From: Thermoplasmata archaeon
GTDB lineage: Archaea > Thermoplasmatota > Thermoplasmata > Thermoplasmatales > Thermoplasmataceae
Assembly: GCA_021797555.1 (NCBI GenBank)
Contig: JAJZZM010000001.1
Span: 40,864-104,863, forward strand
Reading direction: 5' to 3'
Length of the DNA stretch: 64,000 nucleotides
Both the position numbers and the translations under genes were made by a program. The notes beneath the pieces were generated by a model. It was given only the letters and a program-made list of their open reading frames with translations, was not told the DNA's origin and made no database searches. This document shows, one piece after another, positions 47,029 to 56,504 of this stretch (position 1 is its first letter; the number at the start of each line of letters is the position of its first letter).

Positions 47029-48790
47029 TATTGCATATATATTTTCTATTGTTAATAATAAATTAGTATTTTATAATCAAATAATATTATCCAAAAAAAT
47101 AGGCGAAGGGGGCGAGGGCATTGTCTACGAGGTAAATAAAAATGAACTTATAAAAATATATAAAAATAATCCTGGCTATAACCAAAACATGCAGTTTAAT
47201 AAATTATCTTATATGGTGGCTCATAGGCCACAGGATACAAGATACCTTGCATGGCCGGAAAAACTTGTATTTAATTCCAATAATCCATCTGCAAATAATT
47301 TTTTGGGATTTATAATGAAAAAATTTGATAACATAAAAAGCATATCAAATATTTATGATACAGACGACAGGGAAAAAATTTTTCCAGGCATAACATGGTT
47401 ATTTCTTTTTAATGTAGCAAGAAATGTGGCATATGTTGTGGAATATCTTCATAAAAGCGGCTATATTATTGGAGATATAAATGAAAACAACATTCTGATA
47501 GATAATAAAAACTTTGTATATTTTATAGACTGCGATTCATATAAAATATCAAATAAAAATTTTAATGACAGAACTGTGGGTCTTGATGAATATACATCCA
47601 AAGAAATGCTTGATCTTGGCAAATTAGGGTCAGAAACAATACATCAGGAGCAATTCTCATTTGCAATAATGTTATTTAAAATTCTTATGCTTGGCGCACA
47701 TCCATTTAATGTTGTATGTTATGGCAATGCCAATGAGCCACCAACAAGAAGCCAGAATATACAGTCCTGCAGAAGTGTTTTTTCTGAAAAAAATTCATTG
47801 CCTAAATATACGCCGCCACTGTATGTGATACCCGATAAACTTATAAAACTTTTTCAGAGTGCTTTTGTATGTGGTTGCAGCAATCCATTCTTAAGGCCAA
47901 CATCAATGGAATGGTTCGAATCTATTGAGATTATAATAAAACATGGGGATTATATTAAATGCAGCAAAAATAGTAACCATATTTATTTGAAAAACAGCCT
48001 GAATAAATGCCCGTGGTGTGAGTATTATGATAAAAGTGGCATAGATGCATTCCCCACATCTGTATCAAATAGACAGAATGTTAATAATAAACAAAATAGT
48101 CATGGAAACAATTATAGCAAACATAAGGTTATATTCTCTTTGAGGGGTTCTATAATTGGTTCATGGGAAATTATAATAAATAATAATGTTGTAAAAACAT
48201 CACAAAATAAAAAAATAATATTTTATTTACCAAACGGTGTATATAACTATACATGTATGGTTAATAATAGCCCTGTTTCATATGGTTCAATATATGTTAA
48301 TAATAAAAAAGTAATAGAATATATAAAACCTAATAAAAAAACCAGCAAAAAAATTAAAAATAAATATAATGATACACATCCATTAGGATACGGAATATTT
48401 AATTTTTCATTCTCAATGATTGTTGTCGTGCTTGCATTTTTTAATAGTCTTGGATTAACACCATTTATAATCGCATTTTTAATAATATTGGCCGCAAATT
48501 CTAATGCAATACGTGGTAATTTTGGGCGATCATTTGTAATTTTTATTACATTCATTCTGGATATTTATATGATATATACAATTATATCCCCTTTGAGTTC
48601 GGTGTCTAGAATAGATATATCTATTTTGCTTAGCAATAAATTTTTTTTAGAGTATTCTTTGCTAATATTTTACAGCATTTTCGAATCATTACAGCCATTT
48701 AATGGTCATGACAGGATTATATCGCTTTTAACATCAATTATACCGATAACATTCTTTGGATTTCTTATGTTTTTAAGTCTTTCTTCATAA
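47021..48790 (+). CDS. Ser/Thr-type kinase with zinc ribbon and membrane domain, TerY-P triad
   Basis: A 589-residue protein starting with GTG. The kinase domain has KKIGEGGEGIVYEV (P-loop), Lys45, YIIGDINENNILI with catalytic Asp152 and Asn157, and FIDCDSYKI, where DCD replaces DFG, the form characteristic of this family. HPFNVVCYG and NPFLRPTSMEWFE close the kinase domain. A zinc ribbon follows (Cys314, His320, Cys330, Cys333; CPWC), then a beta-rich segment (about 375-440) resembling a PEGA-type domain, and four to five membrane helices from about 455. It should phosphorylate proteins at the inner membrane face, opposed by the PP2C and linked through the vWA adaptors. Confidence 0.92.
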   Translation: MNNIAYIFSIVNNKLVFYNQIILSKKIGEGGEGIVYEVNKNELIKIYKNNPGYNQNMQFNKLSYMVAHRPQDTRYLAWPEKLVFNSNNPSANNFLGFIMKKFDNIKSISNIYDTDDREKIFPGITWLFLFNVARNVAYVVEYLHKSGYIIGDINENNILIDNKNFVYFIDCDSYKISNKNFNDRTVGLDEYTSKEMLDLGKLGSETIHQEQFSFAIMLFKILMLGAHPFNVVCYGNANEPPTRSQNIQSCRSVFSEKNSLPKYTPPLYVIPDKLIKLFQSAFVCGCSNPFLRPTSMEWFESIEIIIKHGDYIKCSKNSNHIYLKNSLNKCPWCEYYDKSGIDAFPTSVSNRQNVNNKQNSHGNNYSKHKVIFSLRGSIIGSWEIIINNNVVKTSQNKKIIFYLPNGVYNYTCMVNNSPVSYGSIYVNNKKVIEYIKPNKKTSKKIKNKYNDTHPLGYGIFNFSFSMIVVVLAFFNSLGLTPFIIAFLIILAANSNAIRGNFGRSFVIFITFILDIYMIYTIISPLSSVSRIDISILLSNKFFLEYSLLIFYSIFESLQPFNGHDRIISLLTSIIPITFFGFLMFLSLSS

Positions 48791-48889
48791 TACTATTAAT
48801 ATAATTTTGATATGTAATTATAGTTTTAATATAATATCTCACGAAATATTTATACATCATACGATAAAACATTATCATCATATTTATCT

Positions 48890-49384
48890 AATGTGACATA
48901 TAAATATAATCTATTTTCAGTTAACAAGATTTACATGCCTGCAATTCCTCATGGAACATTTACAGTAAGTTGGTCTATAGTAAAATAATGTGTAACGTTA
49001 AACCTGTAAACTATATAATAACATTTACATAAACAGGATTAAAGAGAGGTACATCATGGTCTTTTATATTCAACAGTGTTAATTATTTATCGGCAACAAA
49101 CACAATATTAATATTAGATCATAATGGAACATATAATTACAATATAAATAATGTATCCGGTCATAATTTATCTTATAACCATGGACCTATATATAATGGA
49201 ACATAAAAAAACATTTAATATTAAATTTTACCCAATAAAAAAGGCAGTGCGGGTAACACTTTTTTTAATACAGTTTATAACCACAACAGATACATATATA
49301 ATTATAGGTGCAGAGGTCACAGGAATAATAGCACTGCTTGTTGCATTAATAAGAATAAGAGAAATAAATTTATTATGTTTTTAA
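48890..49384 (+). pseudogene. Fossil C-terminus of a thermoplasmatal surface protein
   Basis: Across two or three frames the sequence gives YNITFT(stop)TGLKRGTSWSF, NTILILDHNGTYNYNINNVSG and finally TTDTYIIIGAEVTGIIALLVA with a basic end. This parallels the FTESGL domain and C-terminal anchor of the proteins at 51714 and 56505 (NTELYEIIGAAAVITM...RRRK). Stops and shifts prevent expression. It shows that this surface-protein family was once larger here. Confidence 0.7.
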
Positions 49385-49417
49385 TATATATTAAAAATTT
49401 ATTATAAAATATTTTAA

Positions 49418-50419
49418 TTATGAATGCTGTATCAACCTTTTATTATAATAATGCGATATAATTATTCTTTTATTTTCCCTTAAAATAATATATGTTTTTA
49501 GATGAGGATGCTCAGGGCAGTATCCGAAATAGTAGCAGCTGTATTTCCAAGTCCTATAAATATCACTTATATTAATACAATTTTTTAGTTCAAGTATTTT
49601 TTCTATTAATATGTTTTTTATATCATCTGAATTATTATATGTTTTGTACATTTTTATCCTCATTTTAACAGCTTCATTTATGTATTTATAACCATAATAA
49701 TCGCCTGAATTTATTAATATATTTCCAAGCACTGTATATACATAAGAATATGAATCATTCATTTTAACAGCATTTAACGCGTATTCTATAGCATTATCAG
49801 TATTCCCAAGCAAATAATTAACCTCTGCCCTGCCTCCCCAGGCTGCTGAATTGTTTTTTTGATTTGAAAATTCAATTGATCTTTTATATAATTCATCTGA
49901 TTTCTTCAAAAAATTGCTATTATTATAATTTAAATAGCTATTTAATAAAATAAATCTTGCCTTTATTGCATATAAAATATATTTTATTGAAATATATTTA
50001 TCTTTCTCAATATATTTTTTTATAAGATTTATTATTTCCGGAAAAAAGTTTCTATCATAATAATGATTTATTGCCCATGAATATATATTGAAAATTAACT
50101 CATTATAATCATCTTCTGATTTTTTCTCATCAAATTCCCATTCGTATTTTGGGTATAAATTTATTTTATAATATTCATCATTCTGTGCATTAATTTTATT
50201 ATACAATAGCCTAAGGCTGAGCTGTGATTCAATCATTCTTTCATCAATGTTTAATGCCCTGTTAAAATAATATTTTGCCTCATAATATTGCTTGTTAATT
50301 AAAAGGTTATATCCTATAATATATATTGGAAAACTAAAACTTGGATTTGTGCTCATAAAAGTATTTATCATTGCCGGATAATACTCGTTTAGCCCATTAT
50401 TTAATGAATTTTTGATCAT
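49418..50419 (-). CDS. TPR-type helical repeat protein
   Basis: A 333-residue soluble protein with tetratricopeptide-like helical pairs. NKQYYEAKYYFNRALNIDER (about 47-66) and NSAAWGGRAEVNYLLGNTDN followed by AIEYALNAVKMNDSY (about 190-228) are the clearest repeats, with the usual G/A-Y-A-P spacing partly kept. There is no catalytic motif. TPR proteins act as scaffolds. Being next to the vWA-phosphatase-kinase cluster, although on the opposite strand and beyond a fossil gene, it could take part in that system, but nothing proves it. Confidence 0.7.
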   Translation of the reverse strand: MIKNSLNNGLNEYYPAMINTFMSTNPSFSFPIYIIGYNLLINKQYYEAKYYFNRALNIDERMIESQLSLRLLYNKINAQNDEYYKINLYPKYEWEFDEKKSEDDYNELIFNIYSWAINHYYDRNFFPEIINLIKKYIEKDKYISIKYILYAIKARFILLNSYLNYNNSNFLKKSDELYKRSIEFSNQKNNSAAWGGRAEVNYLLGNTDNAIEYALNAVKMNDSYSYVYTVLGNILINSGDYYGYKYINEAVKMRIKMYKTYNNSDDIKNILIEKILELKNCINISDIYRTWKYSCYYFGYCPEHPHLKTYIILRENKRIIISHYYNKRLIQHS

Positions 50420-50593
50420 GATACAAATTATTCATAATATTTGTATATTTAAAATTTATGTATAATATTTATTCCATCAAATAAAAATATGTTATTAATT
50501 TATTTTAAATATAATTTATAACTTATCAGTTTCCAATACTTAAATCTTGTCATACCGGGTCATATTTATATTATAATTTAATTTTCAATTATT

Positions 50594-50791
50594 ATGAAAA
50601 CAGTTAAAGATATACTGAAGAAACCTGCCAATAAAATATCAGAATCAATGAATCTTGATATAAACTCAAAGAGGATTAGATTCATTGACCGTTTATATGC
50701 TATAATATACAGTGCAATGCATAGATATGATTTAACCGATACATCCATTGACAATGGAATAAGCAAATTGGTTATGGTCATTTTATGTTAA
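50594..50791 (+). pseudogene. IS4-family transposase, N-terminal fragment
   Basis: Begins MKTVKDILKKPANKISESMN and runs in frame with copy B for about 57 residues, to DNGISK, then enters the dispersed repeat and stops (LVMVILC). The join is at AAGCAAAT within the codons for SK. No catalytic residue remains. Confidence 0.85.
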
Positions 50792-51006
50792 ACAAACTTA
50801 AAGAGGTATAAATAATGCATATAAAATATAAATATGGAGAATTATTGTATTTAATCCAGTATTTATTTAAGGCTCTTTTAAATTAAATATTGTAATTAAT
50901 ATAAAATTTAAAAATTCATTTTCTAAATACTTTTTATACCTTAAATCTAAATTCCGGTAAAGATAAGGATGCTATTTATTCTATATCTGGAGCATTCAAT
51001 GGCAAA
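50768..51006 (-). repeat. Dispersed AT-rich repeat, copy R2, inside the IS4-type element
   Basis: Reverse-oriented copy of the repeat at 44249-44470. It starts with TTGGTTATGGTCATTTTATG and ends near GCCATTGAATGC. Its edges coincide with the two breaks in the transposase gene, so the repeat either inserted with deletion of the target or was left by recombination. Confidence 0.75.
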
Positions 51007-51018
51007 TAAATAATTAAA

Positions 51019-51381
51019 ATGAATAACAGATTGAATCTGAGGATTGTAAGGGTGAATGTTGGAGGGATTGAATATAAGTATATAACAGACATAATGAATT
51101 TACCTGATAGGTATATTTACTATGCATACAACTTAAGATGGAATATAGAGGAATTATTCAAGAGGATGAAATCGCAGCTTAAAATAGACCATCTATTATC
51201 AAAATCACTAAATGGAATTATAATACAGGTATTCTCCTATATGATAGCATATATTATTGTGAACATGATAATGGAATCCACAAATATTATGGTTTCATTC
51301 CCAGAGATTGTAAGAGGTATAAGGCATGGAAATATAAGATATTTCAATAATATTTATAATATTAATTTGCCTAGAATATAG
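51019..51381 (+). pseudogene. IS4-family transposase, C-terminal fragment
   Basis: A 120-residue frame that starts at NNRLNLRIVRVNVGGIEYKY, matching the last residues of copy B, and continues with YAYNLRWNIEELFKRMKS. This contains the complete IS4 signature Y-x2-R-x3-E-x6-K with the catalytic Glu. IDHLLSKSLNGIIIQVFSYM follows. Together with copy B it allows the full ancestral transposase to be reconstructed. Confidence 0.88.
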
Positions 51382-51713
51382 TTAAAATAAATTAATACAG
51401 CATCACTATATGGAAATGCCTTACCATCCTCCAGTAAATATTATAAAGTTTTATTTAAGAATTTCTGATATTTTCAAGATTCTTTCTTTATTTTGTATCA
51501 AATTATTTATCATTTGATTCTCTATGATAATAATTATCATGAATTAGAAGTTAAACAAGAATAGATTAATGGAGTAACGGTAAAGAAAAGTATTAATATT
51601 GGAAACTGGTAAGATAATATAAATTATAACCCTAATAAATAATTTACATGTATATTATTCTTGTGCCATAATCATAAAAATGTTAAATATATATAAAAAA
51701 ATATAAACTTGCC

Positions 51714-54700
51714 ATGAGTAGCAATAAAATAGTTAAAAAAAGTATTAATGTAAAAATATTTTTTAATTCAAGGAAAAATCTTATTCTTAGTATATTATCA
51801 GTTGCTATTGTAATTATATTTCTTGCAAGCTCTCTTATGCCTTTCGTGGGTAATAGTAATATGTACCCAATCATCACGAATGGCCATGCCGAGGTCACAC
51901 CATTGAATAATAGTGACAACTTATCAGAATCGAGTTATGTCAAATATACCCTGAATCTGGTTAATAACACTATTATGAACGGCAATATAGTTAGTACTGG
52001 AAATGGGCTAAATCCATATGGGGCGTTATTTGACCCAGCTAATGGATACATATATATCACTAATTTTGTTAGTAATTCCATATCGGTGATAAATGGTGAA
52101 ACAAATAAAGTTGTTTCAATAATTCCAGTTGGGTCATGGCCGTATGGAATAGCTTTTGACTCATCCAATGGCTATATATACGTAACCCAGTATCTTTCAA
52201 GCTCGGTCTCAGTGATAAACGGTACTACAAACACTGTTGTCACAACAATTCCCGTTGGTTTATTTCCATATGACGTAGCTTATGGAGTCATATTTGACCC
52301 ATCCAACGGATACATATATGTAACTAGTGGAAGTAATGTCTCAGTGATAAACGGTACTACAAACACTGTTGTTTCAAAAATTCCAGTCGGATCATCCCCC
52401 AGTGGACTGACCTTTGATCCGTCCAATGGTTACATATACGTCACTAATGAGGGTTCCAATAATGTCTCAGTGATAAATGGTGAAACAAATAAAGTTGTGG
52501 CAACAATTGAAGCAGGATTAAATCCAGTTGCTGCTACTTTTGATCCGTCCAATGGTTACATATACGTCTTGAATAAATGCTCCTCTTGGCTATTAGTAAT
52601 AAACGGAGCAAATGATAGTTGTGTTTCAACTATTTCAGTTGGTGTAAAATCAGTTGCTGCTACTTTTGATCCGTCCAATGGTTACATATACGTCACTAAT
52701 GAGGGTTCCAACTCCGTCTGCATGATAAACGGTACTACAAACACTGTTGTTTCAAAAATTCCAGTCGGATTATCACCACACGGAATGGCCTTTGATCCTT
52801 CCAATAGTTACATATACGTCACTAATGAGGGTTCCCACAATGTCTACATAATAAATGGTTCAATAGGAATAAATCGTGTTGTCTCAGCTATTTCTATTGG
52901 ATTATCACCACACGGAATGGCCTTTGATCCTTCCAATAGTTACATATACGTCACTAATGAGGGTTCCCACAATGTATCGGTGATAAATGGTGAAACAAAT
53001 AAAGTTATAACAACAATTGATGTTGGGTCACAGCCGTATGGAGCCACTTTTGACTCAGCCAATGGTTACATATACGTCACTAATGAGGGTTCCCACAATG
53101 TATCGGTGATAAATGGTGAAACAAATAAAGTTATAACAACAATTGATGTTGGTTCTGCTCCAGTAGGAGTGACCTTTGACTCATCCAATGGCTATATATA
53201 CATAACGAATTTAGGTTCCAATAATGTATCGGTGATAAGTGGTGAAACAAATAAAGTTGTGGCAACAATTGATGTTGGATCACAGCCGTATGGAGCCACT
53301 TTTGACTCAGCCAATGGCTATATATACATAACGAATTTAGCTTCCAATAATGTATCGGTGATAAGTGGTGAAACAAATAAAGTTGTGGCAACAATTCCAG
53401 TTTACTCACATCCAGTTGCTGCTGCTTTTGACTCATCCAATGGCTATATATACGTAGTGAACGAGTATTCTTGTTCTGTCTCAGTAATAAATGGTACTAC
53501 AAATAAAGTTATCTCAACAATTCCTGTGGGGTCACTACCATATGGAGCCACTTTTGATTCATCCAACGGTTATACATATGTCACTAACTATGACTCTGGA
53601 TCTTTAAGCATAATATCTACTATAAAATCAGTTGCATCCTATTCCATAACATTTACAGAATCAGGATTGCCATCAAATACAAAATGGTACCTCAATCTAA
53701 CCAATGGAATGAGTTCGGGCGCAATAACATCATCATATACATTTAATCTACCCAACGGAACATATATGTATAGTCCATCATATATAAATGATTATTATGT
53801 TTCAAACGGCAGTTTTACAGTTAACGGATCAAATATAAGCATACATGTTAATTACCTTAAATATGCACATATTAAAATATCAGTTTCACCATATTCATCT
53901 TTATCAATAAACGGAGTTGATGCAACATTAACAAACGGTTCATTTTCAGAATATTTAATCCAGGGATATTATTACATAAATGCAACACATTCAGGATATA
54001 AACCTTATACAAATCTTGTCTACCTTAAATGGAATAGCACATACAATTACAATATAAATCTTATACCAATAAAAACATATGGATATTTAACCGGAACAGT
54101 ATATCCTGTGAATGCAACAGTAACCGCAAATGGAATTGCAATACCTGTAATTAACGGCTTCTTCAATGCATCATTATCACCGGGAACATACTATGTTACA
54201 GTAACAGCACCTGGATACAATGGAAACATATCAATAGTAAATATATTAAAGAATAAAACAACATCATTTACAGTAAAACTCACGAAATCAATAAAAACAT
54301 TTACAATATCAGGATACATATCACCATATAGTGCATCATTAACAGTAAACGGATTTGCAGCATATGTTAATTCCACGGGCTATTATTCCATATCTGTGCC
54401 ATCAGGCAATGTAACAATATCTGCATTTGAATCAGGATATTATACATATTCAAAAACAATAGACCTTACATCATCTAAAATAATTAATATAATGCTTATA
54501 AAAGAACCAAGTGCAACATCAACAGATGTAATTAAAAATATAACATCATTAGGATACAACGTTATCATTAAAAACCTTGCAGAAAACAACGGATATATAT
54601 CAATGGATTACAATGCAACAATAAACGGAACAGTAATAGTTGTATTGCCATACAATGATATAAGTAATGCAACAATATCTGATATAATTAATAGCAAAGT

Positions 54701-55190
54701 TTACATTGACAATATATTATATAAAAACTTCACAGTAACAATAACATCAAACGGCTCCGCAGTTTTAACAGTTTACAATCTTGATGGAGACCCTGCACTT
54801 TACTGGAAATACTCACCGGATGCGTCATTACCATCATATTATAATATAACATTTACAGAATCAGGTCTTACATCAAATACAAAATGGTCTGTAACATTAG
54901 ATGGAATAACAGAATCATCAACATCCAATACAATAGTATTCTCTGAAACAAATGGAACATACTTATATAAAGCAAACAATGTATCGGGATACAAAGTATC
55001 ATTATCAGGTTCATTGACAGTAAATGGACGCAACATAACACAGGCAGTAACATTCACGCACATAACGGCAAAGGCAGCACCATCAAAATTATCAGGAATA
55101 TCCGGAACAGAATTATATGCAATAATAGGTGCTGTTGCGGTAATAGCAATAATTGGTGCAGGTCTTGTATTAATAAGAAAGAAAAAATAA
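51714..55190 (+). CDS. Large surface protein with YVTN beta-propeller repeats
   Basis: A 1158-residue exported protein. A helix at about 22-44 after a basic start is the signal/anchor. About residues 95-640 hold roughly thirteen repeats of about 42 residues of the YVTN type (FDSSNGYIYVTNEGSNNVSV then INGETNKVVATIPVGSQPYG), enough for one or two seven-bladed propellers. Several units are almost identical in DNA, so the array has expanded recently. Then come an FTESGL domain (about 646), PEGA-like units (SISVSPYSSLSINGVDATL; YGYLTGTVYPVNATVTANG), a second FTESGL domain (about 1045), and a final helix plus RKKK. Probably an S-layer-associated or adhesive protein, heavily N-glycosylated. Confidence 0.9.
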   Translation: MSSNKIVKKSINVKIFFNSRKNLILSILSVAIVIIFLASSLMPFVGNSNMYPIITNGHAEVTPLNNSDNLSESSYVKYTLNLVNNTIMNGNIVSTGNGLNPYGALFDPANGYIYITNFVSNSISVINGETNKVVSIIPVGSWPYGIAFDSSNGYIYVTQYLSSSVSVINGTTNTVVTTIPVGLFPYDVAYGVIFDPSNGYIYVTSGSNVSVINGTTNTVVSKIPVGSSPSGLTFDPSNGYIYVTNEGSNNVSVINGETNKVVATIEAGLNPVAATFDPSNGYIYVLNKCSSWLLVINGANDSCVSTISVGVKSVAATFDPSNGYIYVTNEGSNSVCMINGTTNTVVSKIPVGLSPHGMAFDPSNSYIYVTNEGSHNVYIINGSIGINRVVSAISIGLSPHGMAFDPSNSYIYVTNEGSHNVSVINGETNKVITTIDVGSQPYGATFDSANGYIYVTNEGSHNVSVINGETNKVITTIDVGSAPVGVTFDSSNGYIYITNLGSNNVSVISGETNKVVATIDVGSQPYGATFDSANGYIYITNLASNNVSVISGETNKVVATIPVYSHPVAAAFDSSNGYIYVVNEYSCSVSVINGTTNKVISTIPVGSLPYGATFDSSNGYTYVTNYDSGSLSIISTIKSVASYSITFTESGLPSNTKWYLNLTNGMSSGAITSSYTFNLPNGTYMYSPSYINDYYVSNGSFTVNGSNISIHVNYLKYAHIKISVSPYSSLSINGVDATLTNGSFSEYLIQGYYYINATHSGYKPYTNLVYLKWNSTYNYNINLIPIKTYGYLTGTVYPVNATVTANGIAIPVINGFFNASLSPGTYYVTVTAPGYNGNISIVNILKNKTTSFTVKLTKSIKTFTISGYISPYSASLTVNGFAAYVNSTGYYSISVPSGNVTISAFESGYYTYSKTIDLTSSKIINIMLIKEPSATSTDVIKNITSLGYNVIIKNLAENNGYISMDYNATINGTVIVVLPYNDISNATISDIINSKVYIDNILYKNFTVTITSNGSAVLTVYNLDGDPALYWKYSPDASLPSYYNITFTESGLTSNTKWSVTLDGITESSTSNTIVFSETNGTYLYKANNVSGYKVSLSGSLTVNGRNITQAVTFTHITAKAAPSKLSGISGTELYAIIGAVAVIAIIGAGLVLIRKKK

Positions 55191-55466
55191 CTCATTATAT
55201 TTTTAAAATACCACTAATATATAAATATAACAAAATGCAAAATTACATTTCTAATAAGCTATAACTTTTATGTTTTTTGATTACTAATATATTATAAAAA
55301 TAATGAATTTGCATAATAGCATTTATAATTACCTTATAATAAGCTTTAAAATTTATATATATCCATAAAAATATTATATAATTTATTATAACTGTAAATT
55401 AGGTATTATAAATATATACAAAACATTGGAAATATTTTAATAATATTTAACCTTAAATAACAAATA

Positions 55467-56297
55467 TTGTTTAAACTTACAGATATAAGAATTAAGGCCA
55501 TTTCCTATATAATATTAAGGCTTAACTGCGATTATTTATCATACAGGCAGTTAATCTCAGAATTTCCATGGAGCAAGAAATTATTTAAGGATACTATAAA
55601 TTTTCTTTTTGATATGAAAATTATAGAAATAAAAAATGGAAAATATAATATTTGCAATGAAAATAAATTTCTATATCTTAAAAAATATAAATATGTAAGA
55701 ATAACTCTTAATGGAAACAGGCATGTTTCCGTATCTGAAATGTGCATAGCATTAAGAGACGATATAAATGAATATGAGATGGGTTCAATAATGCTTACAC
55801 CAAATAATTATTATAATGCAAGGGAGAGATTTAATTATATTTTAAGGCATACATTAAATGAAAAATACGAATATGAAAAGAATGTATACACCTCATCAAG
55901 GGAGAAATTTCTTGATAAGAATAAAATAAGGTTTTTTGTTAAATTCAATCCTACATTGAAATCAGGAGATTATATAAAAATAGGTTTTTATTTATGGATA
56001 AAGAATTATTATGCAAGAACGCTTAATGAGGAAATAAAAAGGTTTAATTCCAAATTTATAAGGGAGGGATTAGACCTTTCACATCCTGTTTATTCTGCAG
56101 GAATGGAGGTTAAATTTCAGGATGGCTATATTTACAATGATCCTAGAATGGAAATGTACCCACCGGGAATAACAAAAATAGATGAGGATAAATGCATTAT
56201 TTTAAAAAAGTTTGATTATAATAATAAACTTGATTTTAATATTTTGAAACCAGTTCCGGGAAGTTATTTTATAAGCTGGAGCCCACCAGATAAATAA
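55467..56297 (+). CDS. Unknown soluble protein, possible winged helix at the N-terminus
   Basis: A 276-residue protein not recognised. The first 65 residues are helical with SYRQLISEFPWSKKLFKDTI and a short hairpin (KIIEIKNGKYNI), compatible with a winged helix. The remainder is charged, aromatic and mixed alpha/beta (KFNPTLKSGDYIKIGFYLWI; SAGMEVKFQDGYIYNDPRME), ending GSYFISWSPPDK. No membrane helix. The only start is TTG at 55467, since the first in-frame ATG lies 50 codons in. It sits between two giant surface-protein genes on the same strand and may regulate them. That is speculation. Confidence 0.6.
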   Translation: MFKLTDIRIKAISYIILRLNCDYLSYRQLISEFPWSKKLFKDTINFLFDMKIIEIKNGKYNICNENKFLYLKKYKYVRITLNGNRHVSVSEMCIALRDDINEYEMGSIMLTPNNYYNARERFNYILRHTLNEKYEYEKNVYTSSREKFLDKNKIRFFVKFNPTLKSGDYIKIGFYLWIKNYYARTLNEEIKRFNSKFIREGLDLSHPVYSAGMEVKFQDGYIYNDPRMEMYPPGITKIDEDKCIILKKFDYNNKLDFNILKPVPGSYFISWSPPDK

Positions 56298-56504
56298 TTA
56301 TAATATTTTTGCAATAAAAATGGTTAATATGATTATAATAATATAAATTATTAAAATATATTAAAATATTTGCAAAATTATCCGATATTTTATAATATAA
56401 ATGATTTATAAATATTATTTTAACATTTAATTAAAATTATTTATATTATGCGCATAGCATAAAAAATTAATTATATTTATTCATAATAAATTTATGATAA
56501 GTTA

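Larger units (their letters stand above)
50522..51613 (+). mobile_element. IS4-type element, chimeric copy C
   Basis: Bounded by CTTATCAGTTTCCAATA (50522-50538) and TATTGGAAACTGGTAAG (51597-51613), inverted ends with one mismatch. About 1.09 kb. The transposase middle, including both catalytic Asp motifs, is gone and replaced by the dispersed repeat at 50768-51006. The C-terminal part missing from copy B is preserved. The 330 bases between 51382 and 51713 are the element's non-coding tail and the promoter region of the next gene. Confidence 0.85.

Noticed and set aside
41242..48790. A provirus or plasmid carrying the vWA cluster
   Set aside because: No integrase, replication or capsid gene, no att-like flanking direct repeat and no tRNA gene were found.
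53131..53436. Antisense open frame across the YVTN gene with its own internal repeats
   Set aside because: Its repetition merely mirrors the repeats of the real gene on the other strand; there is no start signal or family.
51990..53640. CRISPR-like regular repeats
   Set aside because: The repeats are coding YVTN propeller units of about 126 bases without unique spacers; no cas gene or short palindromic repeat is present anywhere in the window.
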